17,690 nt of DNA, from positions 1-17,690 of the forward strand of contig JBKBXU010000052.1 of the NCBI GenBank assembly GCA_046313675.1, written 5' to 3'. A program made the translations under genes and the position numbers. Under the pieces are notes generated by a model. The model did no database searches. It had not been told where the DNA came from and saw only the letters and a program-made list of their open reading frames with translations. This stretch comes from JBKBXU01 sp046313675 (GTDB lineage: Bacteria > Bacteroidota > Bacteroidia > Cytophagales > Cytophagaceae). How positions within the stretch are numbered: the first letter of the stretch is position 1; each line of letters starts with the position of its first letter. Of this stretch, positions 1 through 6,887 are shown in pieces.

Positions 1-583
1 AATCCATTTTCCCAAGATATCGCCATTTTTCAGGCAAAATTGACTCTGTTGCATTATTAAATCCGGTAATAACATATTTAATATTATTATCACTTGCAAT
101 TTTATATAAGGCAGCAAAAATCATGTGATCATTGGGTATTTCAAGATCCAGCACTGATGCATAAAAATATGATCGTTGAAGATCCTTAAACTCTTCCCAA
201 TCCATCACATAGGCATAGTAGTCGCAGTCAAGACTCTTAACAATATTTTCAATATTAGAAACAGCGGCTTCTGAATTAAACCCGCTGTCAAAATGAACCA
301 ATAATGGCCTCAATCCCCATTCCTTTGCTATATAAGCAAGATAACTACTATCAGCCCCTCCACTTAATCCTATTATGCAATCATATTTACTATTTTTTCC
401 TTTTCTTTTAATCTTATCTAAAACAGATTCATGGTATTTTAACATTTCAGTTGCTGAAGGCATCTTATTCTGTCTTTCAAAAAATTCGTGCCAATAATTA
501 CAAATACCATTTTCATCAAAAGTAATATCAGGATCTGTTGTATCCATCACAGTTTTAACGCACATCTGGTAATGTCTTTCCAT
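1..583 (-). CDS. wbpG: N-acetyl sugar amidotransferase, WbpG/PseA family (partial, C-terminus outside window)
   Basis: The visible 194 residues begin at ATG 583-581 and run off the left edge, so the C-terminal half is missing. Residues 72-79 (GLSGGADS) form the PP-loop that binds ATP in the N-type ATP pyrophosphatase fold. Around residues 13-28, VMDTTDP, FDENG and a Cys match the N-terminus of WbpG/WbuX/PseA sugar amidotransferases. That family uses ammonia or glutamine-derived nitrogen to convert a sugar acetamido group to acetamidino in the cytoplasm. The gene lies 11 bp after the hisF-like stop, last in the visible operon, and the HisH-HisF-WbpG trio is typical of saccharide loci. I chose ATG 583 because homologues start just before the Cys-rich segment. 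Of the family's usual two CxxC pairs, only C8 and C28 are present; T11 and W31 stand at the partner positions. The family call is firm; the exact sugar is inferred from the neighbours. Confidence 0.88.
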   Translation of the reverse strand, partial: MERHYQMCVKTVMDTTDPDITFDENGICNYWHEFFERQNKMPSATEMLKYHESVLDKIKRKGKNSKYDCIIGLSGGADSSYLAYIAKEWGLRPLLVHFDSGFNSEAAVSNIENIVKSLDCDYYAYVMDWEEFKDLQRSYFYASVLDLEIPNDHMIFAALYKIASDNNIKYVITGFNNATESILPEKWRYLGKMD

Positions 584-594
584 TTCTTCAATAT

Positions 595-1359
595 TTAAAC
601 ACTTAAATTCTTCTTTAATTCTTCCTGTGAAGGATAATTTATAAGCACGCCTTTGGCATTACTGAAAAAGACAAAAAGACTTCCTGCTGCAACAGCGGAA
701 GCCCCTCCTTCAATAACTGCTTTCTGAAAATCTTCTATTCCTGCCGCACCACAACTAGCGATTATGGGAATATTTACGCTCTCAGATATTTTTTTTAATA
801 ACTTAAGATCATAGCCGGAATATGTGCCATCTTTATCAACAGATTGAATTATTAACTCTCCAACCCCCGCATTTTCCAACTCTTTTGCATATTCCAGCGG
901 ATCTTTATGTGTGTTAACTGTACCGCAATGACTATAAACCTCAGCCTTACCAAATAAATTTTTCTTTATGTCTATTGATACTACTATACTTTGGCTTCCT
1001 GATGATGAAGCTATATCTTCAATAAGCTTATAGTTACCGAAAACATTACTATTCAGAACAACCTTTTCGACTCCATCATAAAGGACCCTTTTTACCTGAT
1101 TAATACTATTTAATCCTCCCCCGTAACCGATTGGCATAAAAGCTTCTCCTGAAATGTTTGAAATCAGCCTATAATCAGGCTCTTTACTCCCCGGAGTTGC
1201 ACTTATATCCAGTAACATAAGTTCATCTACTTCTTTTTCATTAAATATTTTAACGGCATTAATAGGATCACCTATATATTTATGGTTTTTAAATTTCACT
1301 CCTTTATATAAACCACCATTCTTAATCAACAAAACCGGTATCACCCTTACCCTACCCAT
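595..1359 (-). CDS. hisF: HisF-like ammonia-channel subunit of the sugar amidination system (HisF2/WbuZ type)
   Basis: This 254-residue (beta/alpha)8 barrel is full length for HisF and aligns almost gap-free with it. Asp130 in VVSID, the SVDKDGT segment near 173-179 and both phosphate-binding glycine regions (YGGG at 79-82, AAGS at 224-227) are present. The general acid/base Asp11 of authentic HisF (CLDVKDG) is replaced: residues 9-14 read VLLIKN, putting Leu at 11. The residues forming the ammonia gate in Thermotoga HisF (R5, E46, K99, E167) have counterparts at R5, E46, K99 and E168. Together with hisH 1 bp upstream and a WbpG-type gene downstream, this points to the WbuZ/HisF2 paralogue that delivers ammonia to the amidotransferase rather than making histidine. 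No other histidine biosynthesis gene is in the window. The paralogue call is high confidence; loss of cyclase activity is inferred. Confidence 0.9.
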   Translation of the reverse strand: MGRVRVIPVLLIKNGGLYKGVKFKNHKYIGDPINAVKIFNEKEVDELMLLDISATPGSKEPDYRLISNISGEAFMPIGYGGGLNSINQVKRVLYDGVEKVVLNSNVFGNYKLIEDIASSSGSQSIVVSIDIKKNLFGKAEVYSHCGTVNTHKDPLEYAKELENAGVGELIIQSVDKDGTYSGYDLKLLKKISESVNIPIIASCGAAGIEDFQKAVIEGGASAVAAGSLFVFFSNAKGVLINYPSQEELKKNLSV

Positions 1360-1360
1360 T

Positions 1361-1972
1361 TTAAAAATTTTTTACAAAATTATACAAAAACCTCATACCG
1401 AATTTATGGCTCTTCTCAGGATGAAATTGAACTCCTGCAATATTATCTTTTTCAACAGCTGCAGTAAATCTGTATCCATAATCGGATTCTAGTAACTGAT
1501 CTTTGGCATCCTCACATACAATGTGATAGGAATGTACAAAATAAAACCTCATTTCATCAGGCATATTTTCAAGAAGACGGCTTCCCTTTGTTGGAAAAAC
1601 CTCATTCCAACCCATATGTGGCACTTTGAAATTGTTCAACAAACGGAATTTTCTGGTTTCGGCAGGAATCCATGCCAAGCCTTCCACATTTCCTTCTTCG
1701 CTATGTTTTGTGAGGAGCTGTGCACCCAGGCATATACCCAATAAAGGTATTTTTTCATCCAAAACTCTTTTATTTAAGGTTTCTATCAAAGCATACTCTT
1801 TTAACCTTTGCATTCCATAATCAAAATTACCAACACCTGGAAGTATAAGTTTGGAAGCATTATTTATATCCTCTAGAGACGATGATATAACCACATCATT
1901 TGCCTCACATTTGCGCAACATATTTTTTATAGAAGTGGGATTGCCTAAACCATAATCTACAATTACAATCAT
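1361..1972 (-). CDS. hisH: HisH-like glutamine amidotransferase (glutaminase subunit of sugar amidination system)
   Basis: This 203-residue class I glutamine amidotransferase has a complete catalytic triad: C81 in GICLGAQ, and H184 and E186 in QFHPEKS. PGVG (45-48) is the oxyanion-strand motif and HMGWN (119-123) the HisF-contact loop. It hydrolyses glutamine and passes ammonia to its HisF partner, encoded 1 bp downstream. It starts 6 bp after the acetyltransferase stop, with an AGAAGAAT stretch before the ATG. The intact triad indicates an active glutaminase. Neighbouring polysaccharide genes mark it as the second, saccharide-locus HisH (WbuY/HisH2) rather than the histidine-pathway enzyme. 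In related systems HisH/HisF are reported to be non-essential when ammonia is plentiful, so the pair probably acts as a nitrogen supply under limitation. Confidence 0.9.
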   Translation of the reverse strand: MIVIVDYGLGNPTSIKNMLRKCEANDVVISSSLEDINNASKLILPGVGNFDYGMQRLKEYALIETLNKRVLDEKIPLLGICLGAQLLTKHSEEGNVEGLAWIPAETRKFRLLNNFKVPHMGWNEVFPTKGSRLLENMPDEMRFYFVHSYHIVCEDAKDQLLESDYGYRFTAAVEKDNIAGVQFHPEKSHKFGMRFLYNFVKNF

Positions 1973-1978
1973 ATTCTT

Positions 1979-2656
1979 CTAAACATTTAGGTACCTTTTA
2001 CGAAAATCTTCAAACTTGTTGCTGGCAATGTATCCGTTATATTCAATATTGCTCCTATGAGTTACACATTCATCTTTATTTAATACTTTTATTACCTTGG
2101 CTGGATTTCCGGCAATTATACAATATCCGTCAGGGAAAGACTTGGTCACAACAGAACCGGCTCCAACCACTGTATAGTCACCTAATTCTACCCCGGGTAA
2201 AATCATCGATCCCATACCAACCCAGCAATATTTGCCAATTTTAACAATTTCAGGTAACTGACCTCTGTTATCATTCAAAGCATGATTAGAACTTATAATC
2301 CCTACATTAGGAGCAATTTGCGTATAGTCGCCTATGTAAATCTTACCAATAGCCTGAATGTAACAACCCGGTGAAAACCCAGGGCATGTCTCTATTCCAC
2401 AATATACATTACGCCAGTCGCCGACTATCGTACTTGTAAAATGTACCGGCCAATAAGGCTCACGGTTATAGCCAAGAATTTTTTGCCTAAACCACGTTTC
2501 CAAACTAATGGCAGTTTGTGTATTTCTGGTTTCCTTTAAAAATTTAAAAGAGGGAAACAAAGCAAGAAATTCTAACAATAACAACTTCAATAATCTAAAG
2601 AAGTATCTGATTCTAAAATACTTCCGTTTTAGATACTTTTTAAACTTAAAAGACAT
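1979..2656 (-). CDS. Left-handed beta-helix acyltransferase (probable sugar O-acetyltransferase)
   Basis: At 225 residues this is a hexapeptide-repeat transferase of the WcaF/maltose O-acetyltransferase kind. Residues about 95-190 carry the isoleucine-patch turns (IYIGDYTQIAPNVGI, VKIGKYCWVGMGSMI, VELGDYTVVGAGSVV), ending in the family's C-terminal signature IAGNPAKVIK (180-189). H125 in SSNHAL is the likely catalytic histidine of acetyl-CoA-dependent transfer. The first 37 residues are unusual: they are rich in Lys/Arg alternating with Phe/Leu and lack acidic residues until E29, resembling a membrane-associating helix. The start ATG overlaps the flippase stop by one base (TGATG), implying translational coupling. 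The acceptor is probably a sugar of the lipid-linked repeat unit, but the sequence does not reveal which. A role in the amidino-sugar pathway itself is less likely, since WbpD is encoded elsewhere in the window. Confidence 0.82.
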   Translation of the reverse strand: MSFKFKKYLKRKYFRIRYFFRLLKLLLLEFLALFPSFKFLKETRNTQTAISLETWFRQKILGYNREPYWPVHFTSTIVGDWRNVYCGIETCPGFSPGCYIQAIGKIYIGDYTQIAPNVGIISSNHALNDNRGQLPEIVKIGKYCWVGMGSMILPGVELGDYTVVGAGSVVTKSFPDGYCIIAGNPAKVIKVLNKDECVTHRSNIEYNGYIASNKFEDFRKRYLNV

Positions 2657-3945
2657 CAGACACCTTTTTTATTTAATGAAAATGAATAGGATCGGAAAAA
2701 ATAAAATACATAGATCAAAGAATAATTTAAAGCATAAACAAAGAGCACTAATTTAATATCATAATATTTTATTAAAGAAAATATTATCAAATTCGACAAA
2801 AGCATATATATATGTCCCCATAAGTCCTCATTTTGCTTCTCAACAATATAGTAAGAATAACTCAAGGGACTTACAATAAATTTCATAAAAAACATTATTG
2901 CTAATATTCGGGCAAAAACTCCTGCTTCATACCATTGCTCTCCAAAGATTAAACTAAACAATGAAGGCGCAAATATAACAAGCAAAACAAAAGGAATAAT
3001 AGACATTAAAAACAATGCCCGGAATGTTTGCAAAAAAGTTGAATTAAAGTTTCCTGTTTCCCTATAATCCTGCGAAGCCTTTTGCTTATAAACTTCAGCT
3101 ATCGCTCCCGCAATGAAAATAATAGGAACACCTAATATCCTGAGGCTCATATTATAATATCCGATAACATCTTTAGTCATATACGCTGCAAGAATTAAAA
3201 CAGGCATCTGACTTACAAAAACGCTGATTAAATCAGAAGGCAAGGAATAGATTGGAAACTTTTTATATTTTTTTATAAGTTCAAAAGCATTGCCTGATAC
3301 TTTAAAAATATTTATAAAGGTAAATTCATTCATCATTAACAAAAAAGAAAAAGCCACTACCTGCCCCATAATTAATCCTAAAACCAAACCTTCAAATGAA
3401 GGATCAAAAAACACATACCATAAAACTGATGTGAATACATTCAAAAATGCGGTAATGATCCTTGATAAAGAAAGCATTTTAAATTTACTATTTCTATTAA
3501 ACCAAACCGTTAAAAAATCATTACATCCCAGAAGAAAATTATATAATGGAAGAAAATATAGATAATTCCCCAATACCTCAGCATTAAAGTATCTTAGCAG
3601 GAGACCTTTAATGAAAAAAATAAGTGCGAGCAAAACTAAACTTGATGCAACAGATATGCTAAAACAAATATTTCCAATTAAGAGAGCATCTCGTCTTTCT
3701 CCAGCAATCTGTATAGCATTGGAGTATCTTAAAGTAGGGAAAACTGAAAATAATAGTACAATACTGTTAAACAACCCAAGAATACCAAAGTGCTCAGGTG
3801 TATATAACCTAGTTAATAATGGTGAGGAGATCAGTAAAATTAATTGGGAAATTACACTTCCGGTAAGAACTGTAAAAAAATTCTTAGCAAAAGCAGATTT
3901 AAGAACATCACCTTTAAATTTTAGTTTCCCGTATATAAAATTCAT
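2656..3945 (-). CDS. wzx: Wzx-type polysaccharide flippase (MOP/PST family)
   Basis: This 429-residue inner-membrane protein has about 12 hydrophobic segments, for example near 23-45, 55-72, 92-114, 123-140, 161-180, 185-205, 236-256, 266-284, 309-333, 344-362, 376-393 and 397-416. The N-terminus (LTGSVISQ, SSPLLTRLYTP, FGILGLF) and the FGEQW..AG...R.LA segment near 334-349 are typical of Wzx/RfbX O-antigen flippases. Such proteins move undecaprenyl-linked repeat units across the inner membrane in Wzx/Wzy-dependent synthesis. It is first in the leftward operon; its stop overlaps the acetyltransferase start. No Wzy polymerase or chain-length regulator is in the window, so the companion genes must lie further left. 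The family assignment is secure. Substrate is not predictable from sequence, though the neighbours suggest a unit with an amidino-modified diamino-uronic acid. Confidence 0.92.
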   Translation of the reverse strand: MNFIYGKLKFKGDVLKSAFAKNFFTVLTGSVISQLILLISSPLLTRLYTPEHFGILGLFNSIVLLFSVFPTLRYSNAIQIAGERRDALLIGNICFSISVASSLVLLALIFFIKGLLLRYFNAEVLGNYLYFLPLYNFLLGCNDFLTVWFNRNSKFKMLSLSRIITAFLNVFTSVLWYVFFDPSFEGLVLGLIMGQVVAFSFLLMMNEFTFINIFKVSGNAFELIKKYKKFPIYSLPSDLISVFVSQMPVLILAAYMTKDVIGYYNMSLRILGVPIIFIAGAIAEVYKQKASQDYRETGNFNSTFLQTFRALFLMSIIPFVLLVIFAPSLFSLIFGEQWYEAGVFARILAIMFFMKFIVSPLSYSYYIVEKQNEDLWGHIYMLLSNLIIFSLIKYYDIKLVLFVYALNYSLIYVFYFFRSYSFSLNKKGV

Positions 3946-4083
3946 TCTTAGATTAAGCCCTCTATTGTGAACGAAATAAAAAACACCTTATTCTGTAATA
4001 ATAGGGTAATTTTTATAAATACAAACTTTATAAATTCATTATTCTACATATATTTATAACTTTTTCCATTTCCTGAAGCCTTT
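3946..4083. promoter_or_regulatory. Divergent intergenic region between wzx and wbpE operons
   Basis: These 138 very AT-rich bases separate two operons transcribed away from each other, so both promoters should be here. On the minus strand, AAAGTTTG (reverse complement of 4022-4029) is one base off the Bacteroidota -7 consensus TAnnTTTG, about 77 nt before wzx. On the plus strand, TATATTTA at about 4053-4060 is a weak match before wbpE. Neither has a clear -33 TTG at proper spacing. wbpE has no Shine-Dalgarno sequence, which is usual in this phylum. The promoters are placed by context; the exact elements are uncertain. Confidence 0.45.
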
Positions 4084-5217
4084 ATGAAAAAAATCAATAT
4101 GGTTGACTTAAAAGGTCAATACGAAAAAATAAAATCAGAAGTTGACAATGCCATTTCGGATGTGCTGAACAATACAAATTTTATTAATGGTCCACAGGTA
4201 AAGGAATTGGAAAAAAAGCTTGTAGAGTATTTGGAATTTTCGGGGGATTGCATTTCTTGTGCCAATGGGACAGATGCGCTACAGATAGCAATGATGGCAC
4301 TAGGTTTAAAACCTGGAGATGAAATTATTGTTCCTTCTTTTACCTATATAGCAACAGTTGAAGCAGCCGCATTATTAGGTATCAGACCAGTTTTTGTGGA
4401 TTCTCATCCCGATACCTTTAATATTAATATAGAAAAAATAAAAAATAAAATTTCTTTCAGATCCAGAGCCATAGTTCCGGTACATTTATATGGACAATGT
4501 GCCGATATGGAAGCGGTCACAAAATTGGCAAAAGATAATGATCTTTATATAATAGAAGATGTTGCTCAGGCTTTGGGAGCAGAATATATATTTAAAGATA
4601 AGAAAAAGAAAAAAGCTGGTACTATCGGCGATATTTCAATTACGTCTTTCTTTCCTTCCAAAAATCTAGGATGTTATGGCGATGGCGGTGCAATTTTTAC
4701 AAAAGATCCATTGCTGGCAGAAAAAATAAAAATGATTGCCAATCATGGCCAGAAAGAAAAATATTATCATGATATAATAGGATTGAATTCAAGGCTTGAT
4801 ACCATTCAGGCGGCTATTCTCCAGATTAAATTAAAAGAACTTGAAAAATTCACAAAGGCGCGTCAACAAGCTGCTGCCTATTATGATAAAAAATTAGCTA
4901 ATCATTCCTATATTCAAATACCGTACAGGGATTCTCATTCTACACATGTTTTCCATCAATATACCATTAAGCTCTCAGGAGTTGATAGGAATAAATTTAA
5001 AAAATATTTAGAAGAAAAAAGTATTCCTACCATGATTTATTATCCTGTACCTGTTCACCTTCAAAAGGGTTATTCGTATTTAGGATATAAAGAAGGTGAT
5101 TTTCCCATTGCAGAAGATTTGTGCAAAAATGTAATATCGTTGCCAATACATACTGAACTGGATGAGGAGCAATTATCTTATATTACAGAGCATATTTTAA
5201 ACTTTTTTAATAAATGA
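4084..5217 (+). CDS. wbpE: PLP-dependent sugar aminotransferase, DegT/DnrJ/EryC1/StrS family, WbpE-like
   Basis: At 377 residues this is normal length for a sugar aminotransferase. K193 in FFPSKNLG.YGDGG is the Schiff-base lysine; D159 and Q162 in IEDVAQALGA contact the PLP ring; ANGTDAL (60-66) binds the cofactor phosphate; and VPSFTY (83-88) and PVHLYGQ (132-138) are family blocks. WbpE converts UDP-3-keto-GlcNAcA to UDP-GlcNAc3NA with glutamate as amino donor. The next two genes are homologues of WbpD and WbpB, with ATGA and TAATG junctions, which makes WbpE function much more likely than another DegT activity such as QdtB/FdtB. The start is the first ATG, beginning MKKINMVDL as in homologues. 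A lysine-rich insert (171-177) sits in a surface loop. Family is certain; the specific reaction rests on operon context. Confidence 0.9.
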   Translation: MKKINMVDLKGQYEKIKSEVDNAISDVLNNTNFINGPQVKELEKKLVEYLEFSGDCISCANGTDALQIAMMALGLKPGDEIIVPSFTYIATVEAAALLGIRPVFVDSHPDTFNINIEKIKNKISFRSRAIVPVHLYGQCADMEAVTKLAKDNDLYIIEDVAQALGAEYIFKDKKKKKAGTIGDISITSFFPSKNLGCYGDGGAIFTKDPLLAEKIKMIANHGQKEKYYHDIIGLNSRLDTIQAAILQIKLKELEKFTKARQQAAAYYDKKLANHSYIQIPYRDSHSTHVFHQYTIKLSGVDRNKFKKYLEEKSIPTMIYYPVPVHLQKGYSYLGYKEGDFPIAEDLCKNVISLPIHTELDEEQLSYITEHILNFFNK

Positions 5218-5789
5218 AAGATTTTTTTACACACGAAACAGCCGTGATTGATAAAGGATGTAAAATAGGAGCAGGTACCAAAATATGGCATTTTTCGCAC
5301 ATTATGCCTAATTGTGAAATTGGACAAGGTTGCAACATAGGACAAAATGTGGTAGTATCTCCGGATGTAAAGCTGGGAAATAATGTTAAAGTCCAAAATA
5401 ATGTTTCTATCTATACAGGCGTTATTTGCGAGGATGATGTGTTTTTAGGACCTTCTATGGTGTTTACTAATGTTTTCAATCCCAGAAGCGCAATAAACCG
5501 AAAAAATGCGTATATGAAAACTTTGGTCAAAAAAGGGGCTACTATTGGAGCTAATGCCACAATTGTTTGTGGAAATGACATAGGAGAATATGCTTTTATA
5601 GGTGCGGGGGCTGTAATAACAAAATATGTTCCACCTTATGCACTAGTAGTAGGAAATCCTGCCAAACAAATAGGATGGATAAGTGAATATGGGCATAAAC
5701 TGATCTTTAATAAAGATGGAGTTGCTACTTGTCCGGAAAGTAATCAAATTTACAAATTGGAAAATAATTTAGTTAAAAGAGTTGTATAA
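5214..5789 (+). CDS. wbpD: UDP-2-acetamido-3-amino-2,3-dideoxyglucuronate N-acetyltransferase (WbpD/WlbB-like)
   Basis: This 191-residue left-handed beta-helix acetyltransferase has hexapeptide turns from about residue 8 to 155 (CKIGAGTKIW, CEIGQGCNIG, ATIGANATIVCG, AFIGAGAVITKYVP). The FTNVFNPR segment (84-91) followed by N.K loop residues, and the ending YALVVGNPAKQIGW (145-158), are characteristic of WbpD/WlbB rather than serine or maltose acetyltransferases. The enzyme acetylates the 3-amino group made by WbpE to give UDP-GlcNAc3NAcA. It starts inside the wbpE stop (ATGA overlap) and its stop overlaps the next start (TAATG), so the three proteins are probably translationally coupled. The last 30 residues are less conserved. 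Confidence is high because family signature and gene context agree. Confidence 0.9.
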   Translation: MKDFFTHETAVIDKGCKIGAGTKIWHFSHIMPNCEIGQGCNIGQNVVVSPDVKLGNNVKVQNNVSIYTGVICEDDVFLGPSMVFTNVFNPRSAINRKNAYMKTLVKKGATIGANATIVCGNDIGEYAFIGAGAVITKYVPPYALVVGNPAKQIGWISEYGHKLIFNKDGVATCPESNQIYKLENNLVKRVV

Positions 5790-6823
5790 TGTCAGTTCCT
5801 TCAGATAAAATCAGATTTGCAGTTGTAGGCTGTGGACATATAGGTAAAAGGCATGCAAGCATGATATTTAATAATCCTGAATCGGAATTAGTAGCACTCT
5901 GTGACATCCTCACTAAGGAAGACCTTAATTTAGATAATTTTACAAGTGTACCTTTTTTCAAATCTGTTGAAGAATTACTTAACTCAGGTATAGAAATAGA
6001 TGTTGTTAACATCTGCTCTCCTAATGGCCTGCATGCTGAACATGCCTTAAAATCTCTTGAAAGCAGAAAACATGTTGTAATAGAGAAACCTATGGGATTG
6101 AGCAAATCTTCATGTGAAACCTTGATATATAAAGCATTACAGGTATCCAAACAAGTATTCTGTGTAATGCAAAACAGGTATTCACCTCCCTCAGCATGGC
6201 TGAAAGAAATTACTTCATCCGGCAAACTGGGAAAAATATTTATGGTGCAAATAAATTGTTACTGGAACAGAGATGAACGATATTACAAAAAAGATAACTG
6301 GCATGGATCTAAGAAATATGATGGCGGAACTTTATTTACTCAATTCTCGCATTTTATAGATATCATGTATTGGCTTTTCGGAGATATACATAATATCAAC
6401 GCAAGACTCAAAGACTTTAACCATCAGGAAACCACAGACTTTGAAGATTCCGGATTTGTAAACTTTGATTTTTTAGAAGGAGGTATGGGATGTATTAATT
6501 TTTCCACAGCTGTCTATAATTCTAACCTAGAAAGCAGCATGACCATTGTAGCTGAAAATGGAAGTATTAAAGTCGGTGGGCAATATATGAATGAAGTGGA
6601 ATATTGCAATATAAAAGATTATACAATGCCTGAACTCGCTCCTTGTAATCCCCCAAATGATTATGGAAATTATAAAGGATCAGCCGCTAATCATCACTTT
6701 GTCATCCAAAATGTAGTAGAAACATTGAAAGGAAGAAGCTGTGCAACAACAAATGCATTAGAAGGGCTTAAGATTGTAGATATAATCGAACGAATTTACC
6801 ACACTGCAGTTTTTAAAAAATAA
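5789..6823 (+). CDS. wbpB: Gfo/Idh/MocA oxidoreductase, UDP-GlcNAcA 3-dehydrogenase (WbpB/WlbA-like)
   Basis: This 344-residue protein has an N-terminal Rossmann fold with VVGCGHIGKRHA (12-23) for NAD binding, the family motif EKPMG (99-103) with catalytic K100, and H188 in TQFSHFID of the C-terminal alpha/beta domain as the probable second catalytic residue. WbpB oxidises C3 of UDP-GlcNAcA, giving the keto substrate for WbpE. In the well-studied versions the NADH is recycled within the enzyme using 2-oxoglutarate from the WbpE reaction, which fits the two being co-transcribed. The gene is last in the plus operon, and its stop is 12 bp before the convergent terminator hairpin. The gene order E-D-B differs from the B-C-D-E order of Pseudomonas O5. 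The UDP-GlcNAc 6-dehydrogenase that supplies the substrate is not in the window. Confidence 0.9.
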   Translation: MSVPSDKIRFAVVGCGHIGKRHASMIFNNPESELVALCDILTKEDLNLDNFTSVPFFKSVEELLNSGIEIDVVNICSPNGLHAEHALKSLESRKHVVIEKPMGLSKSSCETLIYKALQVSKQVFCVMQNRYSPPSAWLKEITSSGKLGKIFMVQINCYWNRDERYYKKDNWHGSKKYDGGTLFTQFSHFIDIMYWLFGDIHNINARLKDFNHQETTDFEDSGFVNFDFLEGGMGCINFSTAVYNSNLESSMTIVAENGSIKVGGQYMNEVEYCNIKDYTMPELAPCNPPNDYGNYKGSAANHHFVIQNVVETLKGRSCATTNALEGLKIVDIIERIYHTAVFKK

Positions 6824-6834
6824 TAACATAAAGC

Positions 6835-6867
6835 AAAAGGCCCTGGTATTACTACACAGAGCCTTTT
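6835..6867. terminator. Bidirectional intrinsic terminator between convergent genes
   Basis: AAAAGGC (6835-6841) pairs with GCCTTTT (6861-6867). After a C/A mismatch, CTG (6843-6845) pairs with CAG (6857-6859), leaving an 11-nt loop. The A and T flanks give a U-tract in both directions, so one hairpin can stop both the wbpB transcript and the giant minus-strand gene, whose stop is 21 bp away. Confidence 0.7.
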
Positions 6868-6887
6868 AAACGAAATAGCTGGTTGCA

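Noticed and set aside
595..1972. Authentic histidine biosynthesis (hisH-hisF)
   Set aside because: Asp11 of HisF is missing, no other his genes are nearby, and the pair sits between an acetyltransferase and a sugar amidotransferase.
5773..6225. 150-residue minus-strand open frame antisense to wbpB
   Set aside because: It is a shadow of a well-supported gene in another frame, with no protein family features.
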